Program-made: the position numbers and the translations under genes
Assembly (NCBI RefSeq): GCF_001659785.1
Contig: NZ_CP015961.1
Location: 558,001-622,000, forward strand
Length of the DNA stretch: 64,000 bases
From: Dietzia timorensis
GTDB taxonomy: Bacteria > Actinomycetota > Actinomycetes > Mycobacteriales > Mycobacteriaceae
Reading direction: 5' to 3'
Shown: positions 1-9,541 of the stretch, one piece after another
Layout of the letters: the number at the start of each line of letters is the position of its first letter
Numbering within the stretch: the first letter of the stretch is position 1
The notes under the pieces: generated by a model
What the model was told of the DNA's origin: nothing
The model's input: only the letters and a program-made list of their open reading frames with translations
The model's database searches: none

Positions 1-833
<833 letters not shown>

Positions 834-1183
834 TACGACACTCCTATTCGCCTATGTTCGATGAGCGGATGCGTCCCTTGGGTCCCCGAGCGATCGTTCT
901 CGGCGCGAGGGGTGCTCAGCGACCGTGAAACGGCGCGGGGGATCTCCACCGCCGTTGTTGTTTGGATCACATCCGATATACATGAGGATAACCGCATCTT
1001 TGGCGATGCGGTGAAAATCGCACGTGGGACAGGCGAAAACTCCCCTGATGGGCAGTCGCTCCGAGCGGGTTAGTCGCGGTAAACCGACCAAGGGCCAATT
1101 AGTAGATCGGTTAGCGGGTGTAAACAAAAGTGCCCCCGGCAATTCGGAATCCACGAATGTCATCTACGCGAAACAAAGAAGCA
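834..1183. promoter_or_regulatory. acs upstream region up to the first IS
   Basis: About 350 bases between the acs start and the first IS1380 target duplication. I see no convincing gene; the reading frames across it are short and without recognisable motifs. It should hold the acs promoter. It is probably what is left of the acs/opp divergent intergenic region before the IS pile-up entered. No promoter element is assigned. Confidence 0.45.
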
Positions 1184-1187
1184 TTAG

Positions 1188-2849
1188 CCTGGGTGTTTCA
1201 TGGGGATCTGCGGATCGCTGGGCGAAAATAGACCGAAGTGCTTCCTGAGCAGGGGAAACTGGGACTTGTCTAAGGTTCCATGTTCTCCAGCAGAAAGCAC
1301 TCGGTAGGTGAAGCGTACTTCGTGGTCGGCCGGTCTGTCCGTTACTGCTGATGGTGTCGGGGTGATCGCCCACGCCGGGGCCATCGTGCCTCGACTTCTG
1401 GCTGATCAGGTCGGTCTGACCGCCGAGCTGTCAGGGGCCATGGCTCGCCGACAATTCATCCCGATCCACGACCGCGGCCGTGTGCTGATCGACACCGCGG
1501 TGATGCTCGCCGATGGCGGCGAGTCCATCTCCGACATCGGCGTCCTGCGCCACCAATCCGGGGCCCTGGGCCCGGTCGCCTCGGCGCCGACGGTGTGGCG
1601 CACACTCGATGAGGTCACTGCCGGCAAGCGCAAGAAGATCCAGGTCGCGCGTGCCCGCACGCGGCGGCACGTGTGGTCCCAACTGCCCGGCGGAGTACCC
1701 GCATCGGCGTGTGCGGGGCGGGATCTGGGATCGACGGTCGTGCTCGATGTGGATGCCACCATCGTGGTCACCCACAGCGAGAAGGAACATGCAACTCCGA
1801 CATATAAGCGCACGTTCGGGTACCACCCGATCGGCGTGTGGTGCGACAACACAGAAGAGTTTCTCGCCGCGAGCTTGCGCCCGGGCAACGCCGGGTCGAA
1901 CACCGCTGCCGACCACATCGACGTCCTGGGCCAGGCCATCGCGCAGATCCCCGCCAGTCATCGGCGTGATCTGCTGATCCGCTCCGACGGTGCCGGCGCC
2001 TCCCACGACTTGCTGGAGTGGATCACCGAGCAGAACCGCGTTCGTGGTCGACAGGTGGAGTACTCGGTCGGCTTCGCTATCACTGCCCCGATTCGCCGGG
2101 CCATCGCGACCTGCCCCGAAGCCGCGTGGGGACCAGCGCTCAACCCCAACGGGGACATCCGCGACGGGGCCGACATCGCGGAGCTGACCGGGTTCCTCGC
2201 TCCCGGGATGCTCGCAAAGTGGCCAGACGGGATGCGGGTGATCGTACGCCGCGAGCGGCCCCACCCCGGCGCCCAGTTGTCGATGTTCGAGGAGATCGAT
2301 GGATGGCGCTACCAGGCTTTTGTCACCAACACCGCCACCGGCCAGCTGCAGTTTCTTGAAGCCAGGCATCGGGCTCACGCCCGGGTCGAGGACCGCATCC
2401 GCCACGCCAAAGACACCGGCCTGGGCAGGCTTCCCTCGCGGGAGTTCGCTCTCAACCAGGCTTGGCTGGTGGCGGTGATGATCGCCGCAGATCTGGTGGC
2501 GTGGACTCGGATGCTGGCCTGCACCGGCGACGCCGCAGTTCTGGCCTTGTGCGAGCCCAAAGCGCTGCGCTACCGCTTCCTTCACGTGGCAGCCCGACTG
2601 GTCCGTAGTGGCCGGCGGCGGCGCGTGAAGATTCCCGAAACATGGCCGTGGGCCACCGCCATCGTCGCAGTGTTCAACACGATCGCCGCGATCCCAAAAC
2701 CCGCCTGACCTCACCTGCCCGCCCACGACATCACCACCCGGAGACCCGCCCACCGGCAGCGCCAGCCGGCACACACGCACGCCCACACGCGAAAACAAGC
2801 CCGCCGTCACCCGACAGCAGCAGTCACACCGGCCCGTGAATCAGCGGGG
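1188..2849 (+). mobile_element. IS1380-family element, copy 1 (type A)
   Basis: A complete 1,662-bp insertion sequence. Left end CCTGGGTGTTTCATGGGG and right end (reverse complement) CCCCGCTGATTCACGGGC form an imperfect inverted repeat. It is flanked by the 4-bp direct duplication TTAG (1184-1187 and 2850-2853); 4-bp duplications are characteristic of the IS1380 family. It carries one transposase gene. A copy with the same transposase and the same length lies inverted at 37890-39551. Confidence 0.93.
1308..2708 (+). CDS. IS1380-family transposase (copy 1)
   Basis: 466-residue transposase starting at a GTG (MKRTSWSAGLSV). The DDE/RNase-H-like catalytic region shows DVDATIVVTHSEKE (first Asp), LIRSDGAGASHDLLEW (second Asp) and the ARHRAHARVEDRIRHAKDTGLG segment (third acidic position). 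Full length for the family with no internal stop, so probably active. It moves the surrounding element by cut-and-paste into YTAR/TTAA-like 4-bp targets. Its protein is the same as that of copy 3 (38031-39431) and clearly divergent from the 2a/2b type. Confidence 0.94.
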   Translation: MKRTSWSAGLSVTADGVGVIAHAGAIVPRLLADQVGLTAELSGAMARRQFIPIHDRGRVLIDTAVMLADGGESISDIGVLRHQSGALGPVASAPTVWRTLDEVTAGKRKKIQVARARTRRHVWSQLPGGVPASACAGRDLGSTVVLDVDATIVVTHSEKEHATPTYKRTFGYHPIGVWCDNTEEFLAASLRPGNAGSNTAADHIDVLGQAIAQIPASHRRDLLIRSDGAGASHDLLEWITEQNRVRGRQVEYSVGFAITAPIRRAIATCPEAAWGPALNPNGDIRDGADIAELTGFLAPGMLAKWPDGMRVIVRRERPHPGAQLSMFEEIDGWRYQAFVTNTATGQLQFLEARHRAHARVEDRIRHAKDTGLGRLPSREFALNQAWLVAVMIAADLVAWTRMLACTGDAAVLALCEPKALRYRFLHVAARLVRSGRRRRVKIPETWPWATAIVAVFNTIAAIPKPA

Positions 2850-2971
2850 TTAGAGTGGTGTAACTCGGTGGCCGAGATCGTCTCCGACATCCGTGTCGTT
2901 GACGGATGTAGAGCGGCCACCGTGTGATCCATCGAGTCAACCTTCCAAAGAATCCTCGAGGAGTCATCACG

Positions 2972-3306
2972 ATGACCGCACCCCATATTGTCGACCCGGC
3001 AGGCCTGCTTGGCCAAGCCCTCACAGAGGCGTCTCCAGATCTGATGCGTGAGCTGCAGCAGACCATGATCAACGCCCTGCTGTCCGCGGACGCCGATGCC
3101 GTCTGCGGCGCCGAGTGGAACGCCCGCTCGGAGCAGCGCACCAACCACCGCAATGGCTACCGCCACCGGCCCCTGGATACGCGGGTCGGCACCGTTGATG
3201 TCGCCGTCCCGAAGCTGCGCTTGGGCAGCTACTTCCCCGAGTGGCTGCTCGAGCGCCGCAAGCGGGCCGAGTCCGCGCTGATCACGGTCGTGGCGGACTG
3301 CTACCT
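2972..3306 (+). pseudogene. IS256 (Mutator) family transposase, N-terminal fragment
   Basis: The frame from ATG 2972 reads MTAPHIVDPAGLLGQALTEA, then NHRNGYRHRPLDTRVGTVD and VPKLRLGSYFPEWLLERRKR, ending at LITVVADCYL. These are hallmark N-terminal motifs of IS256-type transposases, which are normally about 400 aa. After about residue 112 the similarity stops and unrelated sequence follows, so the catalytic core is missing. The sequence just right of the IS1380 duplication (from about 2854) may be its left end. A dead remnant. Confidence 0.85.
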
Positions 3307-3636
3307 GCGTTCCGGGCACCGCGCCGGGAGCGGTCGAGTGGAGGAGGTTGTCGTGCCGGGGCAGGACGACCGGCACGCGGCCATCTCCCAGACTGAACCC
3401 CCCGGCCGCCGGCTCGTGGAGGAGAGCGGTGGTGATTGTCTGGCGGACGCCCGGGGCTGCCTCGCCCAGCGCATTTCTTGAGCTATCACTCGGCGGGCGG
3501 CGCAGGAACGAAGGATCCTTTCGATGGACCGCTGAGGTAGGTACATGCCTGCATGAACGAATGTATAGTCACGTAACCGCATGCCCGTCCAACCGGAAAC
3601 CGCGCAGATTGCTGCGACGCCGATTCAGGAGATGTC
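3307..3636. other. Unassigned junction between IS256 remnant and BtrH-like gene
   Basis: About 330 bases with no recognisable gene. Reading frames on both strands are open in places but low-complexity and motif-free. Near 3540-3570 there is a spaced inverted repeat (TACAT...ATGTA) upstream of the next gene, which could belong to its promoter. I cannot say more. Confidence 0.3.
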
Positions 3637-4743
3637 ATGTCAGTCGAGGTCCCTACCCGTCATCCAGAGCCGCGACGAGTCCTACTGGACTATCCCCACC
3701 GTCAGGCAGGGCATTGTGGTTCCGGAGCGCTGAGAGACCTCCTGGAGTGGGCCGGTCTGGGCTGGGACGAGGTGCCGAGCGAAGGTCTGGTCTTCGGAAT
3801 GGGCGGTGGTCTCGGCTTCACCTACCTGCGGGCACCGGGTCTCGCCCCTCCCATCTACTTCGTCGGGCGTAGCAGCGACCTCGAGGTCGACCTTCTCGCC
3901 AGGCTGGGTGCAGAGGTCGACGTTCGGGGAACCGACGATCCCGAGACCGGCTGGGGCTGGGTCCGCCGCGAACTCCAGCAAGGCCGTCCCGTGCTGATGT
4001 GGGCCGACATTTCTGAGCTGCCCTACCTCAATGTCCGCCTTCAGATGAGTCGGCACGACATCGTCGTGATCGGTTACGAAGACGACACCGAGACGGCTTT
4101 CGTGGTGGACAACGACCGAGCCGAGATGCAGAAAGTCCCCTACGAGGCTCTTGCGCGGGCGCGCGCGTCCCGATCGTTCCCCGTGCCCACGAGGCACACC
4201 ACGTACTTCGTGAACTGGCCCCAGATCCTGCCCGATCTCCGCCAGACTGCGGCTTCGGCCCTCGTGGCCTCGGTCGAAAACATGCAGGCGGCGACAACCG
4301 CGATTATTCCGGACGCGTCGGTGCTACCGCCGGATGCCGTTGCCGCTGCCGGGATCAGTGGAGTCACGGTCTTCGCCGAGGATGTCGACCGGTGGCCGGG
4401 GCTCATGCCCGAACCGGAACTGGACATCGCGCTGCGTTCTCTCCACGCCTTTGTAGAGAAGGCAGGCACGGGCGGCGGCCTGTTCCGCCGGTTGCAGGCA
4501 CAGTTCTGTGGCGACGTGGCCCGGCTAACGGAGTCCGCGGAGATGGCGAAGGCCGGAACTGCGCTCTTGCGCTGCGCGGACACGTGGTCGGCTCTGGCTG
4601 CGGCCGGCCGTAGCGACGGATCGACGCTCGATCGCTGGCGACGGGTCAATGAACTCGCCGCGACGCTTCCCCGCGACGAAGGCCATGCCATCTCTCACAT
4701 GCGCAAAGCGGCGGGGGAACTGGGGATGGGTGACCCATTGTAG
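3637..4743 (+). CDS. BtrH N-terminal / DUF4872 domain protein
   Basis: 368 residues, ATG with AGGAG five bases upstream. The N-terminal part (about 15-120) has HRQAGHCGSGALRDLLEWAG, EGLVFGMGGGLGFTYLR and PIYFVGRSSDLEVDLLARLG. This is the signature of BtrH N-terminal domains, which have a papain-like acyltransferase fold; the Cys in HCGSGA is the probable nucleophile. Residues 100-370 match the usual DUF4872 partner (VIGYEDDTETAFVVDNDR). In butirosin synthesis BtrH transfers an acyl group from an acyl carrier protein; here no carrier protein or biosynthetic genes are nearby, so the substrate is unknown. The gene is boxed in by an IS256 remnant and an ISL3 remnant, suggesting horizontal arrival. 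Confidence 0.82.
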   Translation: MSVEVPTRHPEPRRVLLDYPHRQAGHCGSGALRDLLEWAGLGWDEVPSEGLVFGMGGGLGFTYLRAPGLAPPIYFVGRSSDLEVDLLARLGAEVDVRGTDDPETGWGWVRRELQQGRPVLMWADISELPYLNVRLQMSRHDIVVIGYEDDTETAFVVDNDRAEMQKVPYEALARARASRSFPVPTRHTTYFVNWPQILPDLRQTAASALVASVENMQAATTAIIPDASVLPPDAVAAAGISGVTVFAEDVDRWPGLMPEPELDIALRSLHAFVEKAGTGGGLFRRLQAQFCGDVARLTESAEMAKAGTALLRCADTWSALAAAGRSDGSTLDRWRRVNELAATLPRDEGHAISHMRKAAGELGMGDPL

Positions 4744-4782
4744 GCAAGTCGGCGAACGCAGCAAGCGAGCACCACTGCCGGG

Positions 4783-5253
4783 TTGCAGCAGCAAATCTGC
4801 GGCCACCGCGGACGTAAAGGCGACCCGCTCTACGGGATCCGCACCATCATCCGCTGCGACCCGGCACGGCTGACCGAGCGGCAGTGGCGACGGTTCAATG
4901 ACGCATTGGCCGCCGACCCCCGGCACGAGGAACTGTTCCTCGCCTGGCAGATCGCCCACGAACTCCGACAGGCCTACCACCATAAAGACCTGCCAGCCGG
5001 GCGCAGCGCTGCGGAGAAGATACTCGCGACCTTGCCGTCCTGCCCGATCCCAGAGATCGCCCGCCTCGGCCGCACTCTTCGCAAGTGGAAGGACTCCTTC
5101 CTCGCCTACTGGACCACTGACCGATCCAACAATGGTGGAACCGAAGCGATCAACGGCCTCATCGAACTCCACCGGCGCCTGGCCCGCGGCTACCGCAACC
5201 GCGACAACTACCGCCTGCGGATGCTCCTCATCGCCGGCGGGCTACGGACCTGA
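4783..5253 (+). pseudogene. ISL3-family transposase, C-terminal fragment
   Basis: The plus frame reads LQQQICGHRGRKGDPLYGIR, then LGRTLRKWKDSFLAYW and SNNGGTEAINGLIELHRRLARGYRNRDNYRLRMLL up to a stop. This is the C-terminal third of an ISL3 DDE transposase (normally about 400-450 aa). The N-terminal DDE part is absent because the fragment begins about 40 bases after the BtrH-like gene. It is followed by GAAGAGCC (5270-5277), which looks like the ISL3 right terminal repeat. It is not the same sequence as the neighbouring ISL3 element. Confidence 0.88.
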
Positions 5254-5517
5254 CCCCACACTCAGATGCGAAGAGCCCCTTATCCGGCCCTTCCGGAATC
5301 AGAGTGCATTGATCCGGTCGTGAAGCTGACCGGAGTGGATCAGTGACCGCAAGATGTAGTGCTTGAGGTTGCGGAAGCCCAGGGCGATTCCGCGGAGGTG
5401 TTCGAGGCGTCCGTTGATGGCCTTGACGGGGCCGTTGGAGGCGCCCACGTCGAAGTAGGCGAGGATCTCGCGGTGCCGCTTCCATAGCGACCGGCCCAGC
5501 TGGGCGAGCTCGGGCAG

Positions 5518-6792
5518 TGGACCGTTCCCGCTCTGGTGGACACCCGGAGATGAGCGGTGAGTTCCCCCAAGATAGAGGGAGCGGATTATGGGATCTACTC
5601 GTCGGAGCTTCACTGCCGAGTACAAGGCCAACGCGGTAAGTTTGGTCATCGATGATGGCCGTGCGATCGCCGAAGTTGCACGCAGTATCGGCGTTCACGA
5701 GATGACGTTGGGGAAATGGGTGAAGAAGACTCGAGACGAGGGAAACGGTGAGTCTGACCGCCCGTTGAATGAGGACGAGCGGGCGGAACTCGAGCGCCTT
5801 CGCGAAGAAGTGAAGCACGCCCGGATGGAGGTGGAGTTCGCAAAAAAAGTAGCGACCTGGTTCGCGAAAGACCCGCGGTGAAATTCGCGGCTATCGCGGA
5901 CTGGGCTGAATCCGATTCATATACGGTCACGTTCATGTGTGCTCAACTCGGCGTATCGACTTCTGGCTACTACAAGTGGCGCGGCAAGTCGCGCTCAGCT
6001 CGAGACCTCCGAGACGACGAGTTAACAGCGCTGATCGAGTACCACTACGAGCACCTCAACGGCCGTCCCGGCGTTCGGCGCATGCGTGCGGAACTCGCCG
6101 CCGGCGGCCACCGGGTCTCGCACAAGCGGGTGTGGCGGCTCATGAAGGTCGCAGGTCTGGAAGGCCGCCACCCGAAGGCGTGGAAACGCACCACCGTCGC
6201 CGGAGACAGCCCCGTTGGGGCACCTGACCTCATCGGCCGCGACTTCACGGCGGCCGAGGCGAACACCAAATGGTGCGGCGATATTACTTACGTACGGACC
6301 TGGAACGGCTGGGCGTACCTGGCCACCGTCATCGATCTGCACTCCCGGATGGTCGTCGGATGGGCCGTGGCCGACCACATGCGAACCGAGCTGGTCACCG
6401 ACGCACTGGACATGGCCATCGCTCGTCGTCGACCACCCGGAAAAGTCATATTCCACAGCGATCGCGGAACTCAATACACGTCCACCGACTTCGATAAGTA
6501 CTGCACGAAAAACAATATCCGACGATCATTGGGGCGCACTGGCATTTGTTTCGACAACGCGGTCGCAGAATCATTCTTCGCGAGCTACAAGAAGGAACTC
6601 ATTCACACGCGCCCGTGGCCCACTCTAAAAGCACTCAAAAAGAGCACATTCACCTGGATTGAGGAGTACTACAATAGGGCCCGACGACATTCCACACTGG
6701 GCTATTTGACACCAGCCGAGTTTGAACTAGGATTCAGAGACATATACGACTCGCCGCTTAATTGCAGTGGCCACTTTAGCGGGAACACTCCA
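5518..6792 (+). mobile_element. IS3-family element nested in the ISL3 transposase
   Basis: A 1,275-bp element with TGGACCGTTCCCGCT at the left end and TGGAGTGTTCCCGCT as the reverse complement of the right end. Both ends start with TG and the inverted repeats continue through a shared GTGG.CAC block. It is flanked by the 3-bp direct duplication CAG (5515-5517 and 6793-6795), the size usual for IS3-family insertions. It contains orfA and orfB, with an A-rich slippery run between them. It looks complete and recent. Confidence 0.93.
5588..5881 (+). CDS. IS3-family transposase OrfA
   Basis: 97 residues beginning MGSTRRSFTAEYKANAVSLV, a typical HTH_Tnp_1 helix-turn-helix (IAEVARSIGVHEMTLGKWVKK), followed by a leucine-zipper-like tail (ELERLREEVKHARMEVEFAKK). 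OrfA binds the terminal repeats. A run of seven A residues followed by GT lies in the FAKKV codons (about 5841-5848). It is an A-rich slippery site; a -1 shift there joins OrfA to OrfB as EFAKKSSDLVRERPAVKF, the normal route to the active OrfAB transposase in this family. Confidence 0.9.
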   Translation: MGSTRRSFTAEYKANAVSLVIDDGRAIAEVARSIGVHEMTLGKWVKKTRDEGNGESDRPLNEDERAELERLREEVKHARMEVEFAKKVATWFAKDPR

Positions 6793-6984
6793 CAGTTCGG
6801 TGGGCACCCCGGCCCGGATCGAGCGCAGGAGCTTGTACATCGCGATCTTGCCCTCCCGCTTGCCCGAGGCCTCGTAGGCGGCGATGAGTCGCTGGTAGAC
6901 GCTGTAGGTGACCTCCACCGCCGCGTGCGCGTCATTGGCGGTGAACGCCTTGAACAGGCGGACCTTCTGCTTGTCGGTCAGTAG
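5878..6984 (+). CDS. IS3-family transposase OrfB (integrase core)
   Basis: The frame starts at a GTG overlapping the OrfA stop (GTGA). It contains the HTH_21-like segment (HLNGRPGVRRMRAELAAGG) and the rve integrase core: WCGDITYVRTWNGWAYLATV (D), FHSDRGTQYTS (D) and GICFDNAVAESFFASYKKEL (E), ending with the typical YYNRARRHSTLGYLTPAEF. The DDE triad is intact. The frame has no stop inside the element: it runs through the right terminal repeat at 6792 and stops at 6984 in ISL3 sequence, so about 65 C-terminal residues are not element-encoded. Confidence 0.9.
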   Translation: MKFAAIADWAESDSYTVTFMCAQLGVSTSGYYKWRGKSRSARDLRDDELTALIEYHYEHLNGRPGVRRMRAELAAGGHRVSHKRVWRLMKVAGLEGRHPKAWKRTTVAGDSPVGAPDLIGRDFTAAEANTKWCGDITYVRTWNGWAYLATVIDLHSRMVVGWAVADHMRTELVTDALDMAIARRRPPGKVIFHSDRGTQYTSTDFDKYCTKNNIRRSLGRTGICFDNAVAESFFASYKKELIHTRPWPTLKALKKSTFTWIEEYYNRARRHSTLGYLTPAEFELGFRDIYDSPLNCSGHFSGNTPQFGGHPGPDRAQELVHRDLALPLARGLVGGDESLVDAVGDLHRRVRVIGGERLEQADLLLVGQ

Positions 6985-8047
6985 CTCAGCGCGGGTGCGC
7001 AGGGTGCGGCGGATGCCGTACAGCGGATCGCCGGTCCGTCCCCGGTGTCCGGTGGTGGCCTGCTGGATGCGTTGGCGGCACACGGTGAGCTTGTCGGCGG
7101 CCAGGTGCACGACGTGGAATGGGTCCATCACCGTGCGTGCTTCGGGGACGGCTTTGGCGGCGGCGGTGTGGTAGCCGGCGAATCCGTCCATCGTGACCAC
7201 CTTGACTCGGTCTCGAAAAGCCTGGTCGCGGGCGTTGAGCCACTCGGTGAGGACCTTCGCCGAGCGCCCGGGGATCATGTCCAGCAGACGAGACGGGCCG
7301 GTGCCGTCCACGACCGGGGTGAGGTCGACGAGAACGGTGACGAATGAGGACGTGCCGTCGCCGCGGACGTGCTTCCATTTGTGCTCATCGACCCCGAGAA
7401 TGCGGACGCCGTCGAAGTGTCCGGGCTGGTCGTAGACCATGGCGCGGGTCTCGGTGACCGCCAGGTCGTTGACCAGGTCCCAGCCCAGCCCGAGGGCCTT
7501 CGCGACGGCGGACACGCTGGTGCGGTCGATCGCCAGGCGCTGCAGGATCCAGCGGCTGCAGCGGCGGGTGGTCTTGGCCCGCGGCTTAGCCAACGCCGGC
7601 ATCCGCTGCTGGAAAATCCGCGTCTCGCATTCGATGTTGTCGCAGGTGAAGCGGGGTATGCGTACGTGCAGTCTGGTGGGATGGCCGACGATCGGTAGAT
7701 CCGTGACCTTCCGCTGGACGTGGTCACGCAGCCTCCCCTCCGTCCCGCAGTCGGCGCACACCGGGTCCAGCGTGACCGGGGAGCAGAACAGGTGCGTGAA
7801 CTCGTCGGCCACCGCGGCGTCGGTGATGGTGACCCCGAGCTCGACGGTGCGGCAGATGGTGTCGGCAAGCAGGCTGGCGGTAGCGTTCAAAGCGGGTCCT
7901 GGGTGGTTCTGGGTGCAGGTGTAGGAACCGCAATCCTCACACCCCCAGGACCCCTACATCTTGTGCCTCACCGCATCACCGCAGCATCCCCGCTACGCAC
8001 TCCGGATCCGGAAGAGCCCCCAAACTAGACTATACGTCGGTACCGCA

Positions 8048-8067
8048 TACTGTATGTTCGTACAGTA
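8048..8067. promoter_or_regulatory. Perfect palindrome upstream of thioesterase gene, operator-like
   Basis: TACTGTA, six bases, TACAGTA: a perfect 7-6-7 inverted repeat. It lies 30 bases right of the ISL3 end and 210 bases upstream of the thioesterase start. The form is that of TetR/GntR-type operators. No matching regulator remains beside it; the nearest regulator is the broken AraC gene, whose family does not normally use such palindromes. Confidence 0.5.
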
Positions 8068-8276
8068 CATGGTGTCCCGGCTCAGTCGGCCTTGTCGACC
8101 TGACTATCGCGCCGTCGGCAGCCAGTTGCTCAGGCCACCCGCACCGGCCTCCCGGCCCCTTGGACGCCAGGTGGAGGTTGGGTCACGGGTCGGACGTACG
8201 GGTGTCGGCGATATCTCCGTCGCCACAAGCCGAGGTATCGCACCCAGCACAACTTCATCGACAGGAAGGTCTGGAC

Positions 8277-8801
8277 ATGGACACATTTCGCGACAAGGCC
8301 GGCGGGCCGATAGGTACCGATATCGACACCTGGGTGCGCTCGTTTACGCGCATGGAATCCGGTTCCTCCGAGCTTCCTCCCCACCACCCCAACTGCCTTG
8401 GCTGTGGACCAGAGAACCCGAATGGTCACTTCCTCTCGGTACGGCGTGACGGAGACGGCGTCGTCGCACACCACCAGTTCGACCAGCGCCACGTCGGGGC
8501 ACCCGGCATTGCACACGGCGGCGCGGTAGCGACCGTGATTGACGACCTCTTCGGCTTCTTGCTCTATTCGGTCGGCGAGCTCGCCGTGACGCGCCGTCTC
8601 GAGCTCGAGTATCTTGCGCCAGCACTACTCGACACCCCGTACATCCTGCGCGCTGCAGTTCGGTCTCGCGATGGCCGGAAATTGGACCTCACGTCCACGA
8701 TGGAGGATGCAGAGGGCCGCACTGTTATTACTGCCACTGCCCTGTTCATCGTGGTCGAGGTTGAACACTTTTTGCAGTCACAGAGAAACTCGAGGGCTTA
8801 G
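8277..8801 (+). CDS. PaaI-family hotdog-fold thioesterase
   Basis: 174 residues from ATG 8277, chosen because AGGAAGG lies nine bases upstream; an in-frame start further upstream has no such signal. The sequence has HPNCLGCGPENPNGH at about 37-51, then APGIAHGGAVATVIDDLFGFLLY, the HGG catalytic-helix motif of the PaaI/4HBT hotdog family, and TRRLELEYLAPALLDTPYILRA for the strand region. The family hydrolyses small acyl-CoA thioesters in the cytosol; the substrate here is unknown. It stands alone between IS elements and is convergent with the interrupted AraC gene. Confidence 0.85.
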   Translation: MDTFRDKAGGPIGTDIDTWVRSFTRMESGSSELPPHHPNCLGCGPENPNGHFLSVRRDGDGVVAHHQFDQRHVGAPGIAHGGAVATVIDDLFGFLLYSVGELAVTRRLELEYLAPALLDTPYILRAAVRSRDGRKLDLTSTMEDAEGRTVITATALFIVVEVEHFLQSQRNSRA

Positions 8802-9541
8802 GCCAAACTCACCGCCGCGAGCACCAGGCCCGAATACGTCGAGGATGTCGGCGGAGCCTGAAGCTATTGAACGCCACGCCCAAAGAAAGGGCGAAGCTGA
8901 AGGCACCGTGCATCGCCAGTTGCCCTGTACGAGTCAACCAAGAGGCAGCGCTACCTACGACGGAACCCCGTCGGCGGGTGGCCGGTCCAGTGCTTGAAAG
9001 CGTGTGAAAAGCTGGCGAGGTCGCTATATCCGAGGTCCGTGGCGATCTCGCTCGCGGACACAGATCCGTCCAGTAAACGAAGAATCGCGTACTCACGAAT
9101 GACCGACTGGCGCAGTCCGCGATAGGTCATCCCTTCCTCAGAGAGGCGCCGCTTAAGTGTGCTCGTAGAGATGGAGAGTTCGTCTGCAATCCACTGACTT
9201 CCACAATCTGCGGGACGCTTCTCTATCAGACGTCTCACCTTGTCCGAATACGAGGCGATTTTACTCCGCTCGTCGAGCCTTCGCTGCAAGTCACTGATAG
9301 CGAGTCGATACGCCACGGGGTCAGAGAACCGGCAGACGTGATTGACCGCGTCAACGGGAAAATGCAGAATGGACAGTGAAGCGTCAAATACCAGGCGACC
9401 AGCTAACCGATCCTGATCCACGGGCAGACCTTCCGGAGCGGGCCAACCCAGTGAGAGTGTGATGTCTGGTGCATCGCCAACGAGTATATTCAGCAGCCTC
9501 AGCAGGACCGCACCACAGTAGGTGACCACTAGGGAGTCTAG

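Larger units (their letters stand above)
5299..7890 (-). pseudogene. ISL3-family transposase split by IS3 insertion
   Basis: Minus strand. The N-terminal part (7890 to about 6793) starts MNATASLLADTICRTVELG and has the zinc-ribbon-like CADCGTEGRLRDHV, then RILGVDEHKWKH and VVTMDGFAGYHTAAAKAV (DDE region), GDPLYGIRRTLRTRAELL, ending at RAGVPTEL. The C-terminal part (5517 to 5299) continues PELAQLGRSLWKRHREILAYFD and ends HDRINAL. Removing 5518-6792 plus one copy of the CAG duplication restores a continuous frame VPTEL-PELAQLGR. The gene was therefore intact until the IS3 insertion and is now inactive. Confidence 0.92.
5286..8018 (-). mobile_element. ISL3-family element interrupted by an IS3-family element
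   Basis: The ends are GGCCCTTCCGGAATCAGAGTGC (5286-5307) and, read on the minus strand from 8018, GGCTCTTCCGGATCCGGAGTGC. The two match at most positions, as ISL3 terminal repeats do. The element contains one minus-strand transposase gene split by the IS3 element at 5518-6792. The expected 8-bp target duplication is not present (the 8 bases left of 5286 and right of 8018 differ), so at least one flank has been rearranged. Only 8 bases separate it from the end of the ISL3 fragment to its left. Confidence 0.85.

Noticed and set aside
1431-2810. Long minus-strand frame (459 aa) opposite the IS1380 transposase; similar frames opposite the other copies, up to 662 aa at 8951-10939
   Set aside because: They are antisense shadows of a high-GC transposase gene; low-complexity Gly/Asp/Val-rich translation with no motifs. 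Only the 3' part of the 8951-10939 frame is real (AraC C-terminus).
3301-3582. Minus-strand 93-aa frame after the IS256 remnant
   Set aside because: Ser/Arg-rich, no motif, overlaps other frames; left unassigned.
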